Below, in pieces: positions 1 to 6,620 of a stretch of DNA of 8,699 bases. The notes under the pieces were generated by a model. The model had not been told where the DNA came from, did no database searches, and saw nothing but the letters and a program-made list of their open reading frames with translations. Made by a program: the position numbers and the translations under genes. Origin of the DNA: Candidatus Omnitrophota bacterium (GTDB taxonomy: Bacteria > Omnitrophota > JACPQZ01); NCBI GenBank assembly GCA_016190205.1, contig JACPQZ010000020.1:1-8699 (forward strand), given 5' to 3'. The first letter of the stretch is position 1. The number at the start of each line of letters is the position of its first letter.

Positions 1-811
1 GAATACGGTACCAACCGGATAATTGAGAACGGATCTCACATTTTGTCCCCTCATGGAGGGTAAAGGCCACCTGTTCTTTCTCGGCAGGGGCATACCGGAC
101 CAGGGCACTGGGGGTGATCACAATGGCCTCATGACTCCTTGCGCGTGCCACTTCTACGCCGGTAACAGTAAGCATCGAGACTAGAACGAGACCCAGCATC
201 CACAGAAAAGGCCGGAGACGCCCGCCCCGGCTGGATGAATAGAAGCCGGGCCGGGGCCCGCGGATCCTGGCGAGAGATAGTTCCAGAGCGGCGAAGGCAA
301 AAAATACAAAGTAAACGATCGTAGTCGCGTGCACGCAGCCTTCGACGCTCCACAGCGCGAAAAATTCGTCCGCCTTCCTGGCCCAGTAGCCCGAGCCCCG
401 GGGGGTGATCTTGTCTTTGAGCCGTGTCTTCACCCAATCCAGGTTGGTCCGCGTCAAGGAGTCCAGAGGGTCCAGCCGCAGGGAGCGTTCGTAGTTGAGG
501 ATGGCGCGGCCGGGCCTGCCGGACTTAAAATACGCGTTCCCCAAGTTATAATGCACCGCATTGCTGGACATCTCCTTTGCCAGGATGTCCTCATAGTGGC
601 GCGCAGCTTCTTCATATTGACCCTGCGCATAGGCCTCGTTACCCTGCCGAAACAGCTCGTCAGGCGTTTCGGCCCGGGCAACCGAACACATGAGAAGAGC
701 GCACAACGTCATTGCGAGGACCCCGAGCGTAGCGAGGGGGACGAAGCAATCCCTTTTGAGATTGCTTCGTCCCGCTTCGCGGGCCTCGCAATGACAGGGG
801 TGCCGCGTCAC
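1..811 (-). CDS. batE: BatE-like TPR/SH3 membrane protein, 3' end beyond the window
   Basis: The reading frame runs off the left edge, giving at least 270 residues. Numbered from the GTG at 811, it has a signal-like hydrophobic run at about 24-44 with a likely cut after ARA (45-47). Two TPR units follow at about 51-84 and 84-117 (with YNLGNAYF), then two transmembrane helices at about 163-181 and 201-219. An SH3-like region starts near 227 (VRYAPAEKEQVAFTLHEG) and reaches GWYRI at the edge. This is the usual BatE layout. Two starts are possible. The GTG at 811 forms a GTGA overlap with the batD stop and has GGAG 8 nt upstream. The ATG at 712 lies in the end of a palindromic repeat, has no clear ribosome site, and gives a signal peptide with no positive charge before its core. 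I favour the GTG, which means the repeat is translated. Confidence 0.85.
   Translation of the reverse strand, partial: MTRHPCHCEAREAGRSNLKRDCFVPLATLGVLAMTLCALLMCSVARAETPDELFRQGNEAYAQGQYEEAARHYEDILAKEMSSNAVHYNLGNAYFKSGRPGRAILNYERSLRLDPLDSLTRTNLDWVKTRLKDKITPRGSGYWARKADEFFALWSVEGCVHATTIVYFVFFAFAALELSLARIRGPRPGFYSSSRGGRLRPFLWMLGLVLVSMLTVTGVEVARARSHEAIVITPSALVRYAPAEKEQVAFTLHEGTKCEIRSQLSGWYRI
708..795. repeat. 88-bp palindromic REP/MITE-like element at the batD-batE junction
   Basis: The ends are a perfect 12-bp inverted repeat: GTCATTGCGAGG at 708-719 and CCTCGCAATGAC at 784-795. Inside is a perfect 14-bp inverted repeat, GGGACGAAGCAATC at 738-751 and GATTGCTTCGTCCC at 760-773, with an 8-nt loop. 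Each arm between the two stems can fold on its own: CCCCGAG...GAGGGG around 721-738 and CCCGC-TTCG-CGGG at 771-783. The whole can form a three-armed cruciform. It starts 12 nt after the batD stop and runs into the batE signal region. I recognise the end and centre sequences as a dispersed palindromic type found in many environmental genomes. There is no transposase, so it would be non-autonomous. Only one copy is in this window, so its dispersal in this genome is not shown here. Confidence 0.85.
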
Positions 812-2751
812 AGCTTCTTCTCCAGGGCCCGCAGGATATGACGGGCGGTCTTTAAAGTCTCGTCCATGTCCTGGGGCGAAGCTGTTAGTGAGGCGTAACG
901 CCCCGTGTCACATGTGATCAGGCATTCCTTCAAGAGCTCAACGGTCTCTTCCTCAAATCCCTTCACCCGCATGTGCCCCAAGACCGTATCCACACTCAAG
1001 CCCGCGATGGGCAGGTTTAACTTGTCGCCGATGTACTGGCGGATGGCCTGGCTGACCGCGCCGTAAAATCCGACTCCGTCTCCCCGCTCGAGCGCCCGGC
1101 GGGCTGTGCCCAAATGGCGGTCGGACATACGCCTGGCCCGTTCAAGCCGCGCCAGGGCCGGGTTGCGCCCCAAACGCTCCCGCCGCCGCGTCCAGACGAG
1201 CACGCCCAGGTAAGCGAGCACCGGAAGCGCGTGGATCCAAAGATAAAACGGCCGTTCATAAAGCGGGGCCGTCTTAGGTCTCAAGCGCCCCAGATCCTGC
1301 CGGATGTACTGGATATCCATCCCCAATAACTCGATCTCCTGCTGGGACCCCTGCGTCCGCGCCGCGGCCGAAACCTGCTCTTCCACCGGACCCGGTTTTA
1401 CCTTCAGGGCGAATCCGCCCGTCTTTTTATTCCTGTACGTCCCGCTCGCAGGATCAAAATAGGCAAACTCAAAGGGCGGGATTTCATAGCTCCCCTCCTT
1501 CTGCGGGATCAGCACCTTTTCATAGGCCTTTTCTCCGATCACGCTCTGCTCAAAGGTGTTGACGTCCGTCGTTGTGCCGGAGTCATAATACTTGAAGCCC
1601 TCGAGCCTTGCCCACTTGGGTTCCTGCACGGTCTGGACATTTCCTTCGCCGAACACTTTTAGCTTCAAGGTCACCGGCTCATTCTCCTCCACTTCCTGTG
1701 TGTCGATGTGAGCCGTGATATCAAAGTCTCCCACAGCCCCTGTGAAGTGCTCGGGCTTCCCCTCCTGCGGAAAATCCTTCACCTCGACCGAGATGGGCCT
1801 GGTGGCGAGGCGGCGCTCGACGGACCGCGTCAGCGTCCTCCCCCAACCCGCGAAAAACGAATCATTAAAGAACTCATCGAAGAAAGGATCCCGCTCCCGG
1901 ACGCTCACCTGCGCCACGAGTATTCCGGGATCGATCGCGAGCGTGCCGCTCTTGGTCGGGAAAAGGGCGACTCTTCGCACATCCGCCTTGACGAAATCCC
2001 GCCCCTGAATGCGGACCCGTTCGGTCTTGAGCTTTTTTTCGGGAGGAAACTCCTCCTGCCAGAACCCCGTGAACTTAGGATCTTCGGCGAACTCACGGAT
2101 CGAGGCCTCCAGACGGGTGTATACCGTATAGGTGAGGAGGACCTGCTCGTTCACGTAGGCCTCCGGTTTATCCACCCAGGCCCGGATGAATATGTCCCCG
2201 CGCTCGTACTCGAACTCATTGAGCTCCGGCGGCTGCGGCACTGCCGGCCCCGCGGCCGGAGGCCTTGCGGGGGTCTGCGGCGGGGTTCGCGGGGGGGCAG
2301 GCCCCGTTCGCGGCGGGGCAGGCGCGACCCCGCCATCCAGCACCTCAACCGTTATGGGATCCGTTTTGTAAACGGATCCGTTCGCCTGGACCTCCACCGA
2401 GGGGATCGTAAAAACACCGGGCGCATGGGGCACCATCACGAAGGTGAAACGGGCGCTCGACCGCATCTGGCCATTCACAATGGATATGTTGGTGGAGCTC
2501 CCCGCCGAATAGATCGTGAAAGAATCGAGTTCGGGGGGGGAAGGCCGGGTGACATTACGGCCCCCTCCCGAGATCTCGATCGTATAGCGGAGCTGATCGT
2601 CCAGGGAAATCCGGCTTGAATCGACCATGGCCCTGACCTGAAGCGCCGCCCATGCGGACGGCAAGACAGACCCCATTGTTACCAGACAAAGGATGAAACC
2701 CGTAACTCGCATCCCGCATCCCGTATCCCGTATCCCTTTGTTCCTCACCAT
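808..2751 (-). CDS. batD: BatD-like large exported and membrane-anchored protein
   Basis: This 647-aa protein has a signal peptide with a hydrophobic core at about 18-31 and a likely cut after AWA (33-35). Several exported beta-sandwich domains follow (about 36-140, 180-325 and 335-455), with a Pro-rich linker at about 144-176 between the first two. A transmembrane helix lies at about 502-520, ending in WTRRRERL, and a cytoplasmic helical domain covers about 530-640. BatD-like marks include NEQVLLTYTVYT (201-212) and the Phe-rich DPFFDEFF (288-295). The C-terminal domain mirrors that of the 331-aa protein encoded upstream. I prefer the ATG at 2751, 2 nt after the batC stop and 9 nt behind GGAGAAGGA. 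A TTG at 2760 and an ATG at 2712 are also in frame. The N-region is encoded by a 7-nt tandem repeat. Likely role: scaffold of the Bat complex across the inner membrane. Confidence 0.92.
   Translation of the reverse strand: MVRNKGIRDTGCGMRVTGFILCLVTMGSVLPSAWAALQVRAMVDSSRISLDDQLRYTIEISGGGRNVTRPSPPELDSFTIYSAGSSTNISIVNGQMRSSARFTFVMVPHAPGVFTIPSVEVQANGSVYKTDPITVEVLDGGVAPAPPRTGPAPPRTPPQTPARPPAAGPAVPQPPELNEFEYERGDIFIRAWVDKPEAYVNEQVLLTYTVYTRLEASIREFAEDPKFTGFWQEEFPPEKKLKTERVRIQGRDFVKADVRRVALFPTKSGTLAIDPGILVAQVSVRERDPFFDEFFNDSFFAGWGRTLTRSVERRLATRPISVEVKDFPQEGKPEHFTGAVGDFDITAHIDTQEVEENEPVTLKLKVFGEGNVQTVQEPKWARLEGFKYYDSGTTTDVNTFEQSVIGEKAYEKVLIPQKEGSYEIPPFEFAYFDPASGTYRNKKTGGFALKVKPGPVEEQVSAAARTQGSQQEIELLGMDIQYIRQDLGRLRPKTAPLYERPFYLWIHALPVLAYLGVLVWTRRRERLGRNPALARLERARRMSDRHLGTARRALERGDGVGFYGAVSQAIRQYIGDKLNLPIAGLSVDTVLGHMRVKGFEEETVELLKECLITCDTGRYASLTASPQDMDETLKTARHILRALEKKL
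817..823 (-). promoter_or_regulatory. ribosome binding site supporting the GTG start of batE
   Basis: Read on the minus strand, GGAGAAG lies inside the last codons of batD. The GGAG is 8 nt before the GTG at 811, whose GTGA overlaps the batD stop. This spacing fits coupled re-initiation and is far better than anything ahead of the ATG at 712, which is preceded by repeat sequence. The purines also encode batD residues, so chance cannot be excluded. Confidence 0.55.
2357..2379. repeat. perfect 10-bp inverted repeat inside batD
   Basis: GGATCCGTTT at 2357-2366 is followed by a 3-nt loop and AAACGGATCC at 2370-2379, a perfect 10-bp stem. It falls in the BatD codons for a segment around VYKTDP, at the end of the first exported domain and ahead of the Pro-rich linker. 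There is no U-rich run after it on either strand, so it does not look like an intrinsic terminator. It could simply reflect codon use, or cause a transcript hairpin. Confidence 0.5.
2695..2736. repeat. 7-nt tandem repeat in the batD signal-peptide region
   Basis: On the minus strand six 7-nt units follow one another: GGGATAC, GGGATAC, GGGATGC, GGGATGC, GAGTTAC and GGGTTTC. The first four (2709-2736) are nearly identical and the last two are decayed. Because 7 is not a multiple of 3, the units are read in three successive frames, encoding residues 6-19 of BatD just before the hydrophobic core of the signal peptide. Adding or losing a single unit would shift the frame of batD unless translation began at an ATG inside or after it, such as 2712. 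Confidence 0.8.
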
Positions 2752-2753
2752 TG

Positions 2754-3632
2754 CTACCAATCCTTCTCCACTTCTACAGGCGGGGCCGCCCGCAACTTCT
2801 TTTCTTCATGTCCCCCTTTGAGCGTTGACTCCCGCCCCTGCCAGGCTTCTAGGATACGCTCGGCCTCCTCGCGGCTTAAGGCCCCGCTCTGACCCTGCGG
2901 CGGCTCCTCGCCCTGCGGTCCCTGGCCCTGCTCGCCTTGCTGTTGTTCGTCCTGATTCTGGTTACTTTCGCCCTGGCCTTCCTCCTCCTTCTTCTCTCCT
3001 CCCTCCTCCTTCTGCTCTTCACTCTGGTCAGAGGAAGCCTGGGACTTGTCCTCTTGATCTTGCGATCCCCCTCCCGAAGGGCTGCGCTCCTGGCCCTCGT
3101 CTCCCCCGCCGCCTTCGCTCTTTTCACTCTCGTTCTGGTTTTCCTGCTGGTCCTGGGACTCGTTCTCTTGGCTCTGATTTTCCTGCTTTTGCTGTTCCTG
3201 CTGCTCCATCTTCTGTTTGATAAACTCCAGATTAAACTTGGCATCGGTGTCGCCGGGATTTGCAAGGAGCGCACGCTCATACGCCGCCTGGGCCGCTTCC
3301 AGATTGTCCCTGCGGTAAAAATTGTTGCCGAGGTTGTAATAGAGCTGGGACGCCGGGCCGGAGTCCCCGCGGGCCAGAGACTCTGCATACTGCCTCTCGG
3401 CCCCCTCGAAATCACCCCGTCCGTGCATGGTGTTTCCCAGGTTGTAAGAGATGTCCGCGTTCGCCCCATCCTCCTCATCCAGGGCCTGGCGATAAAGCTC
3501 AAGCGCCCCGTCGTAATCTTTCTTTTCGTAGAGCTCATTCGCCCGGTTGTTCCGGCTTGCGGACGAACCCGGAAACGCAAGCTGGGAAAGTCCCAGGATC
3601 AAGATGAGAAAGATTAAGACCGTCCGGTCCAT
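2754..3632 (-). CDS. batC: BatC-like exported TPR protein with Glu/Gln-rich tail
   Basis: This 292-aa protein has an N-terminal signal sequence or anchor (about 3-20). Three TPR-like repeats follow at about 28-52, 59-90 and 95-128; the second and third carry YNLGN and the third ends in LANPGD. Residues 141-250 are low-complexity and very rich in Gln, Glu, Ser and Gly. A short conserved-looking tail begins LSREEAERILEAW (252-264) and ends VEKDW (288-292), an ending I recognise from BatC proteins. I chose the ATG at 3632, which begins MDRTVLIF and gives a clean signal sequence; the frame is open upstream to another ATG at 3707, but that start would add 25 residues inside batB without making a better signal. 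The overlap with batB is then 19 nt. The tail is probably disordered in the periplasm, and TPRs usually bind partner proteins. Confidence 0.9.
   Translation of the reverse strand: MDRTVLIFLILILGLSQLAFPGSSASRNNRANELYEKKDYDGALELYRQALDEEDGANADISYNLGNTMHGRGDFEGAERQYAESLARGDSGPASQLYYNLGNNFYRRDNLEAAQAAYERALLANPGDTDAKFNLEFIKQKMEQQEQQKQENQSQENESQDQQENQNESEKSEGGGGDEGQERSPSGGGSQDQEDKSQASSDQSEEQKEEGGEKKEEEGQGESNQNQDEQQQGEQGQGPQGEEPPQGQSGALSREEAERILEAWQGRESTLKGGHEEKKLRAAPPVEVEKDW
2761..2769 (-). promoter_or_regulatory. ribosome binding site of batD
   Basis: GGAGAAGGA on the minus strand lies within the last codons of batC, with AAGGA 9 nt before the ATG at 2751. This favours that start over the ATG at 2712, whose upstream sequence is only the GGGATRC repeat, and over the TTG at 2760, which lies immediately after the site. 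Confidence 0.65.
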
Positions 3633-4639
3633 GACCCCGCAACCCTTCTTTTTTGAGGAATAAAAAACTCGACGAAGAGCCCCAAGAGGGCCAGCCCCGC
3701 TAACCATTGAAATCGGTCTTCGAAATTCCGGGTCATCTCGTCTTTAAGTTCCTTCTGCTCCATCTGCGAGATCTCCCCGTACAGCGCATCGATTTCGTCC
3801 CCCCTGCGCGTGGCGCGGTAATAGGCCCCGCCCGCGGCCAGGGCCACGTCACGCAGGATATCCTCTTCCAGTTTTGAAATGACGACCCGCCCCTCGCGGT
3901 CTTTCTTGCTTCCGGTCACGTTTCCCTCTTCATCCCGAAGCGGGATGGGAGCTCCTTCGAGCGTTCCAAACCCTACGCAGTAGATGCGGATCCCCTCCTG
4001 GTGCACGCGCTCGGCCTGCGCGATAGGCTCCGTACCGTGATCTTCCCCGTCACTAAAAATGACGAGGGCCTTGTGCTTTCTCTCCTCCGTTTCGAAGGCG
4101 TGTGCCGCGTCGCTGATGAGGACGCCCAGGGCGGTCCCGGGTCTCGGGATCGCGTCGACGTCTATCGAGTCGAGAAAGAGACGGGCCGCGCCGTAGTCTA
4201 AAGTGAGAGGGGCCTGGACAAAACTTTTGCCCGCAAAGCTCATGAGGCCGACGCGATCCCCCTCGAGGCGGTCCATCAGGGTCCGGATGGCACGTTTAGA
4301 TGCCTCAAGGCGATTGGGCTTGAAATCCTCCGCCAGCATCGACTTGGACGTATCGAGGGCAATCATGATGTCGATCCCTTTCCGGACCACGCGCATCTCG
4401 GTCTCGCCCCACTGCGGCCGCGCCAGGGCGACGGCCATGAAGGCTATGACACCCCCTAAGAGCCATCCCTTGGCAAGCTCGAGACGCGGGCTCGCCTCCT
4501 GCGAAAGCCGCGCAATCAGCGCGGGATCTCCCAGACGCCTTTTAAGGCGGCGTTTGGCCCTTAAGCTCATCCCCACCCAAATAAACGCGGCGAGCGCCAG
4601 CCACAAAAAGTGGAGATGGTGGGGTTCTGCAAACCTCAT
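3614..4639 (-). CDS. batB: BatB-like membrane-anchored vWA protein
   Basis: This 341-aa paralogue of the preceding vWA protein has N-terminal helices at about 10-25 and 57-73, the second ending in LARPQWGE. The vWA domain spans about 88-290 and a last helix about 309-327. The MIDAS is intact: DTSKS at 96-100, the threonine in GTALG at 168-172 and the aspartate in SDGED at 196-200. APLTLDYG (143-150) corresponds to CPLTLDYD of BatA. It differs in having a charged insertion around 235-252 (DEEGNVTGSKKDREGR) and a basic C-terminal tail. The start ATG overlaps the batA stop by 4 nt (ATGA). Its last 19 nt overlap the start of batC. In related operons BatB is followed directly by BatC, as here. It likely forms a membrane complex with BatA and BatC; that is inference from family and context. 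Confidence 0.92.
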   Translation of the reverse strand: MRFAEPHHLHFLWLALAAFIWVGMSLRAKRRLKRRLGDPALIARLSQEASPRLELAKGWLLGGVIAFMAVALARPQWGETEMRVVRKGIDIMIALDTSKSMLAEDFKPNRLEASKRAIRTLMDRLEGDRVGLMSFAGKSFVQAPLTLDYGAARLFLDSIDVDAIPRPGTALGVLISDAAHAFETEERKHKALVIFSDGEDHGTEPIAQAERVHQEGIRIYCVGFGTLEGAPIPLRDEEGNVTGSKKDREGRVVISKLEEDILRDVALAAGGAYYRATRRGDEIDALYGEISQMEQKELKDEMTRNFEDRFQWLAGLALLGLFVEFFIPQKRRVAGSWTGRS

Positions 4640-5628
4640 GGGAGAGTCCTGAAACGGGAGCGTGAGAGCACGAGCTCAAGCCCCAGCGAGGCGAGCGCGG
4701 GGAAAACAAAAATCCCAAAGCGCTCCGAATATTCCACATAATCCGTGGCCACGATCCGGCTCTTCTCCAAATCGTTGATGGTCTGAAAGACCTGGGCCAG
4801 GGACTCTTCATCTTTGGCGCGGAAGTAGGCTCCCCCCGTCGTGTCCGCGATCTCCTTTAAGGTCTTCTCGTCCATTTCGGTCTCAATGCGCACGTAGCGC
4901 TTTCCAAACACGGGGTCTTCCACGGGAAAAGGTGCGAGGGCCCCCGGCTGGCCTGCCCCGATCGTGTAAATCTTAATGCCGTACGAGCGGGCGACCTGGG
5001 CCGCCGTGAGGGGATCGATCTGTCCCGCGTTACTGACCCCGTCCGTCAAGAGGACGATCACCCTCGATTTGGCGTCAGAGTGCTCCAGGCGGCTCACGGC
5101 ATTCGTGATGGCGAGCCCTATAGCCGTTCCATCCTCAATCATGCCGATCTCGATGCGATTCAGGTAATCGATCAGGACATCGTAATCTAAGGTGAGCGGG
5201 CACTGCGTATAGCTCTCGCCTGCAAATACGACGAGACCCATGCGGTCATGCTCGCGCCCCAGGATGAACTTGCGGGCCTCTGCCTTGGCGGCCCCGAGGC
5301 GGTTTTCGGGCTCAAAATCCTCCGCCTGCATGGAACCCGAGGCATCGATCGCGAGCATGATGTCCACCCCGTAGGTCTCGATATCCCGCGTGCGATGCTC
5401 CTCCTGCGGTCTCGCAATGGCTGCCACCAAAAACGCGATCGCAAAAAGGCGCAGGACAAGAACGAGGTGTCTGGCACGGACCATCCCCTGCACCGGCTGA
5501 TCTTTGAAAAAACCTAACGACGAGAATACCAGCCGCGCCCGGGCGCGCCCCTCTTTCCTGACATAGACCAGCGCCATGGTCAGTATGAGGAAGAGAAGCC
5601 AAAAAAATTGGGGATTCGCGAACCTCAT
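4636..5628 (-). CDS. batA: BatA-like membrane-anchored vWA protein
   Basis: This 330-aa inner-membrane protein has the BatA/BatB architecture. A first N-terminal helix spans about 8-23, a basic loop follows, and a second helix spans about 54-72, ending in the conserved IARPQ. The vWA domain covers about 86-285 and a C-terminal helix about 304-322. The MIDAS is complete: DASGS at 95-99, the threonine of GTAIG at 167-171 and the aspartate of TDG at 195-197. CPLTLDYD at 143-150 is a segment shared with the next gene. It starts MRFANP, almost the same as its neighbour's MRFAEP, showing that the two are paralogues. The ATG is in an ATGA overlap with the preceding stop. The vWA domain presumably binds a metal-dependent ligand. 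I name it batA because it is the first of the vWA pair; the A/B distinction is by order. Confidence 0.92.
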   Translation of the reverse strand: MRFANPQFFWLLFLILTMALVYVRKEGRARARLVFSSLGFFKDQPVQGMVRARHLVLVLRLFAIAFLVAAIARPQEEHRTRDIETYGVDIMLAIDASGSMQAEDFEPENRLGAAKAEARKFILGREHDRMGLVVFAGESYTQCPLTLDYDVLIDYLNRIEIGMIEDGTAIGLAITNAVSRLEHSDAKSRVIVLLTDGVSNAGQIDPLTAAQVARSYGIKIYTIGAGQPGALAPFPVEDPVFGKRYVRIETEMDEKTLKEIADTTGGAYFRAKDEESLAQVFQTINDLEKSRIVATDYVEYSERFGIFVFPALASLGLELVLSRSRFRTLP

Positions 5629-6620
5629 CGCCGGACCACCTCGTGCATGCGCGGTGCCGGAGCAACCGGCTCCGGTGCCGGAAGCGGCTTGGATACCTCC
5701 ACCAATTTCACGCCCGCCATGCAGGATGCCTCTGCCTCATCGGCCTGAGGGCGGAACTTGGCAAATTTCACCAGATCACACTCTTCCAAAAGGGAGCGGG
5801 TCATCCGGACCACATCCTGGTCGATGGATTGGGCCTTCATCTGCGCAAGGAGCTCTGCGGTCGTGCGGTCCAGGACCACGATTCCGTAACGGGCCTCGAG
5901 ATACGTCCGGATAATCCCTGAAAGACGGATGTAGTATTCCTTGATGTGACCCTTTTGAACAAGACCCTCCCTTTTTAAGGTCTCCAGGGCTTCGAGGGCC
6001 GTTTCAAAACAGGGCCGCGCGGGCTCCTCACACGCCTCCCGCAATTTAGGCCTGGGCCTCCTGAAGAAAAATAGAATGAGGATCACAACCGCAATAAGAC
6101 CGGCAATCCAGAGGGCGTTTTTCCACCAGATGGGAAGCGTCCTCTGGCCTTTTAGCCCCCGGATGTCCTTTGCCTCCGGGTCTAGGGCGAGCACAGAGTC
6201 CACAGTAACCGTGAGGGACTCGCTCATGACAGGCTCCCGGGTTCCGCCCGACTCCACCAGAAATTTCTGGGCCGGCAAAGTCCGCTCGCCCACCTCAAAC
6301 GTCGTAACGACCAGGGCCTGCTCCCACACAAGCTCCTCTCCCCTTTGCTCATGCACAAACTTCCTGGCCTTCTTAAGCCGGAAATCCCCGAGATCCATGA
6401 GGTGCGGCTTGGGAAAGAGGACCTTTGTGTTAAGATCGGAGCGAATCGAAAACGTCACCGTGATCTCGTCCCCAATGGTGATCTTATCCTTGTCGGCCGA
6501 GACCTCCACCTGACCCTGCCGCGCGGGTGCCGCGTCCCCGCCCACCGTACCCGCCCCGCTTAAGACAAGGCCTGCCCACAAAGCGAGCAAGACAAAGGCC
6601 AGGGAAGATCTGTGTGTCAT
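5625..6620 (-). CDS. membrane-anchored BatD-like / DUF4381-like protein
   Basis: This 331-aa protein has an N-terminal Sec signal (hydrophobic stretch about 7-22), an exported beta-rich domain (about 36-142) and a single transmembrane helix at about 168-186 followed by the basic FFRRPRPK. A cytoplasmic helical domain covers about 200-305, and the tail is Pro-rich (311-323). The exported part resembles the N-terminal beta-sandwich of BatD-type proteins, and the DIRGLKGQ segment (152-159) just before the helix is typical of such proteins in Bat operons. The cytoplasmic domain, with EYYIRLSGIIRTYLEARYG at 228-246, matches in layout the C-terminal domain of BatD in this operon. The start is the ATG in an ATGA overlap with the DUF58 stop, with GAGG 8 nt upstream. 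It is probably an inner-membrane adaptor linking periplasmic and cytosolic parts of the complex. Family naming is uncertain (DUF4381-like or short BatD-like). Confidence 0.85.
   Translation of the reverse strand: MTHRSSLAFVLLALWAGLVLSGAGTVGGDAAPARQGQVEVSADKDKITIGDEITVTFSIRSDLNTKVLFPKPHLMDLGDFRLKKARKFVHEQRGEELVWEQALVVTTFEVGERTLPAQKFLVESGGTREPVMSESLTVTVDSVLALDPEAKDIRGLKGQRTLPIWWKNALWIAGLIAVVILILFFFRRPRPKLREACEEPARPCFETALEALETLKREGLVQKGHIKEYYIRLSGIIRTYLEARYGIVVLDRTTAELLAQMKAQSIDQDVVRMTRSLLEECDLVKFAKFRPQADEAEASCMAGVKLVEVSKPLPAPEPVAPAPRMHEVVRR

Noticed and set aside
129-437. Minus-strand frame of 102 codons near the left end
   Set aside because: It is another out-of-frame shadow of batE, which has the helices and SH3-like motifs in its own frame.
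454-681. Minus-strand frame of 75 codons near the left end
   Set aside because: It is an out-of-frame reading of batE. The TPR and transmembrane segments are in a different frame, open from 811 to the left edge.
738-773. Intrinsic terminator after batD
   Set aside because: The stem is strong, but no U-run follows on the minus strand and batE continues directly. The palindromic-repeat explanation fits the whole 88 bp better.
708-795. CRISPR repeat or tRNA-like cloverleaf
   Set aside because: There is a single copy with no spacers, and no tRNA-type conserved loops or acceptor end. The symmetry is that of a palindromic dispersed repeat.
1708-2619. Plus-strand open frame of 303 codons
   Set aside because: It is antisense to batD, is Arg/Gly/Pro-rich, has no recognisable motif and no convincing upstream signals.
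2937-3617. Plus-strand frame encoding a very Leu-rich, membrane-like 226-aa protein
   Set aside because: It is exactly antisense to batC. Glu and Gln codons (GAG, CAG) read backwards become Leu codons, so the hydrophobic look is an artefact of the acidic tail.
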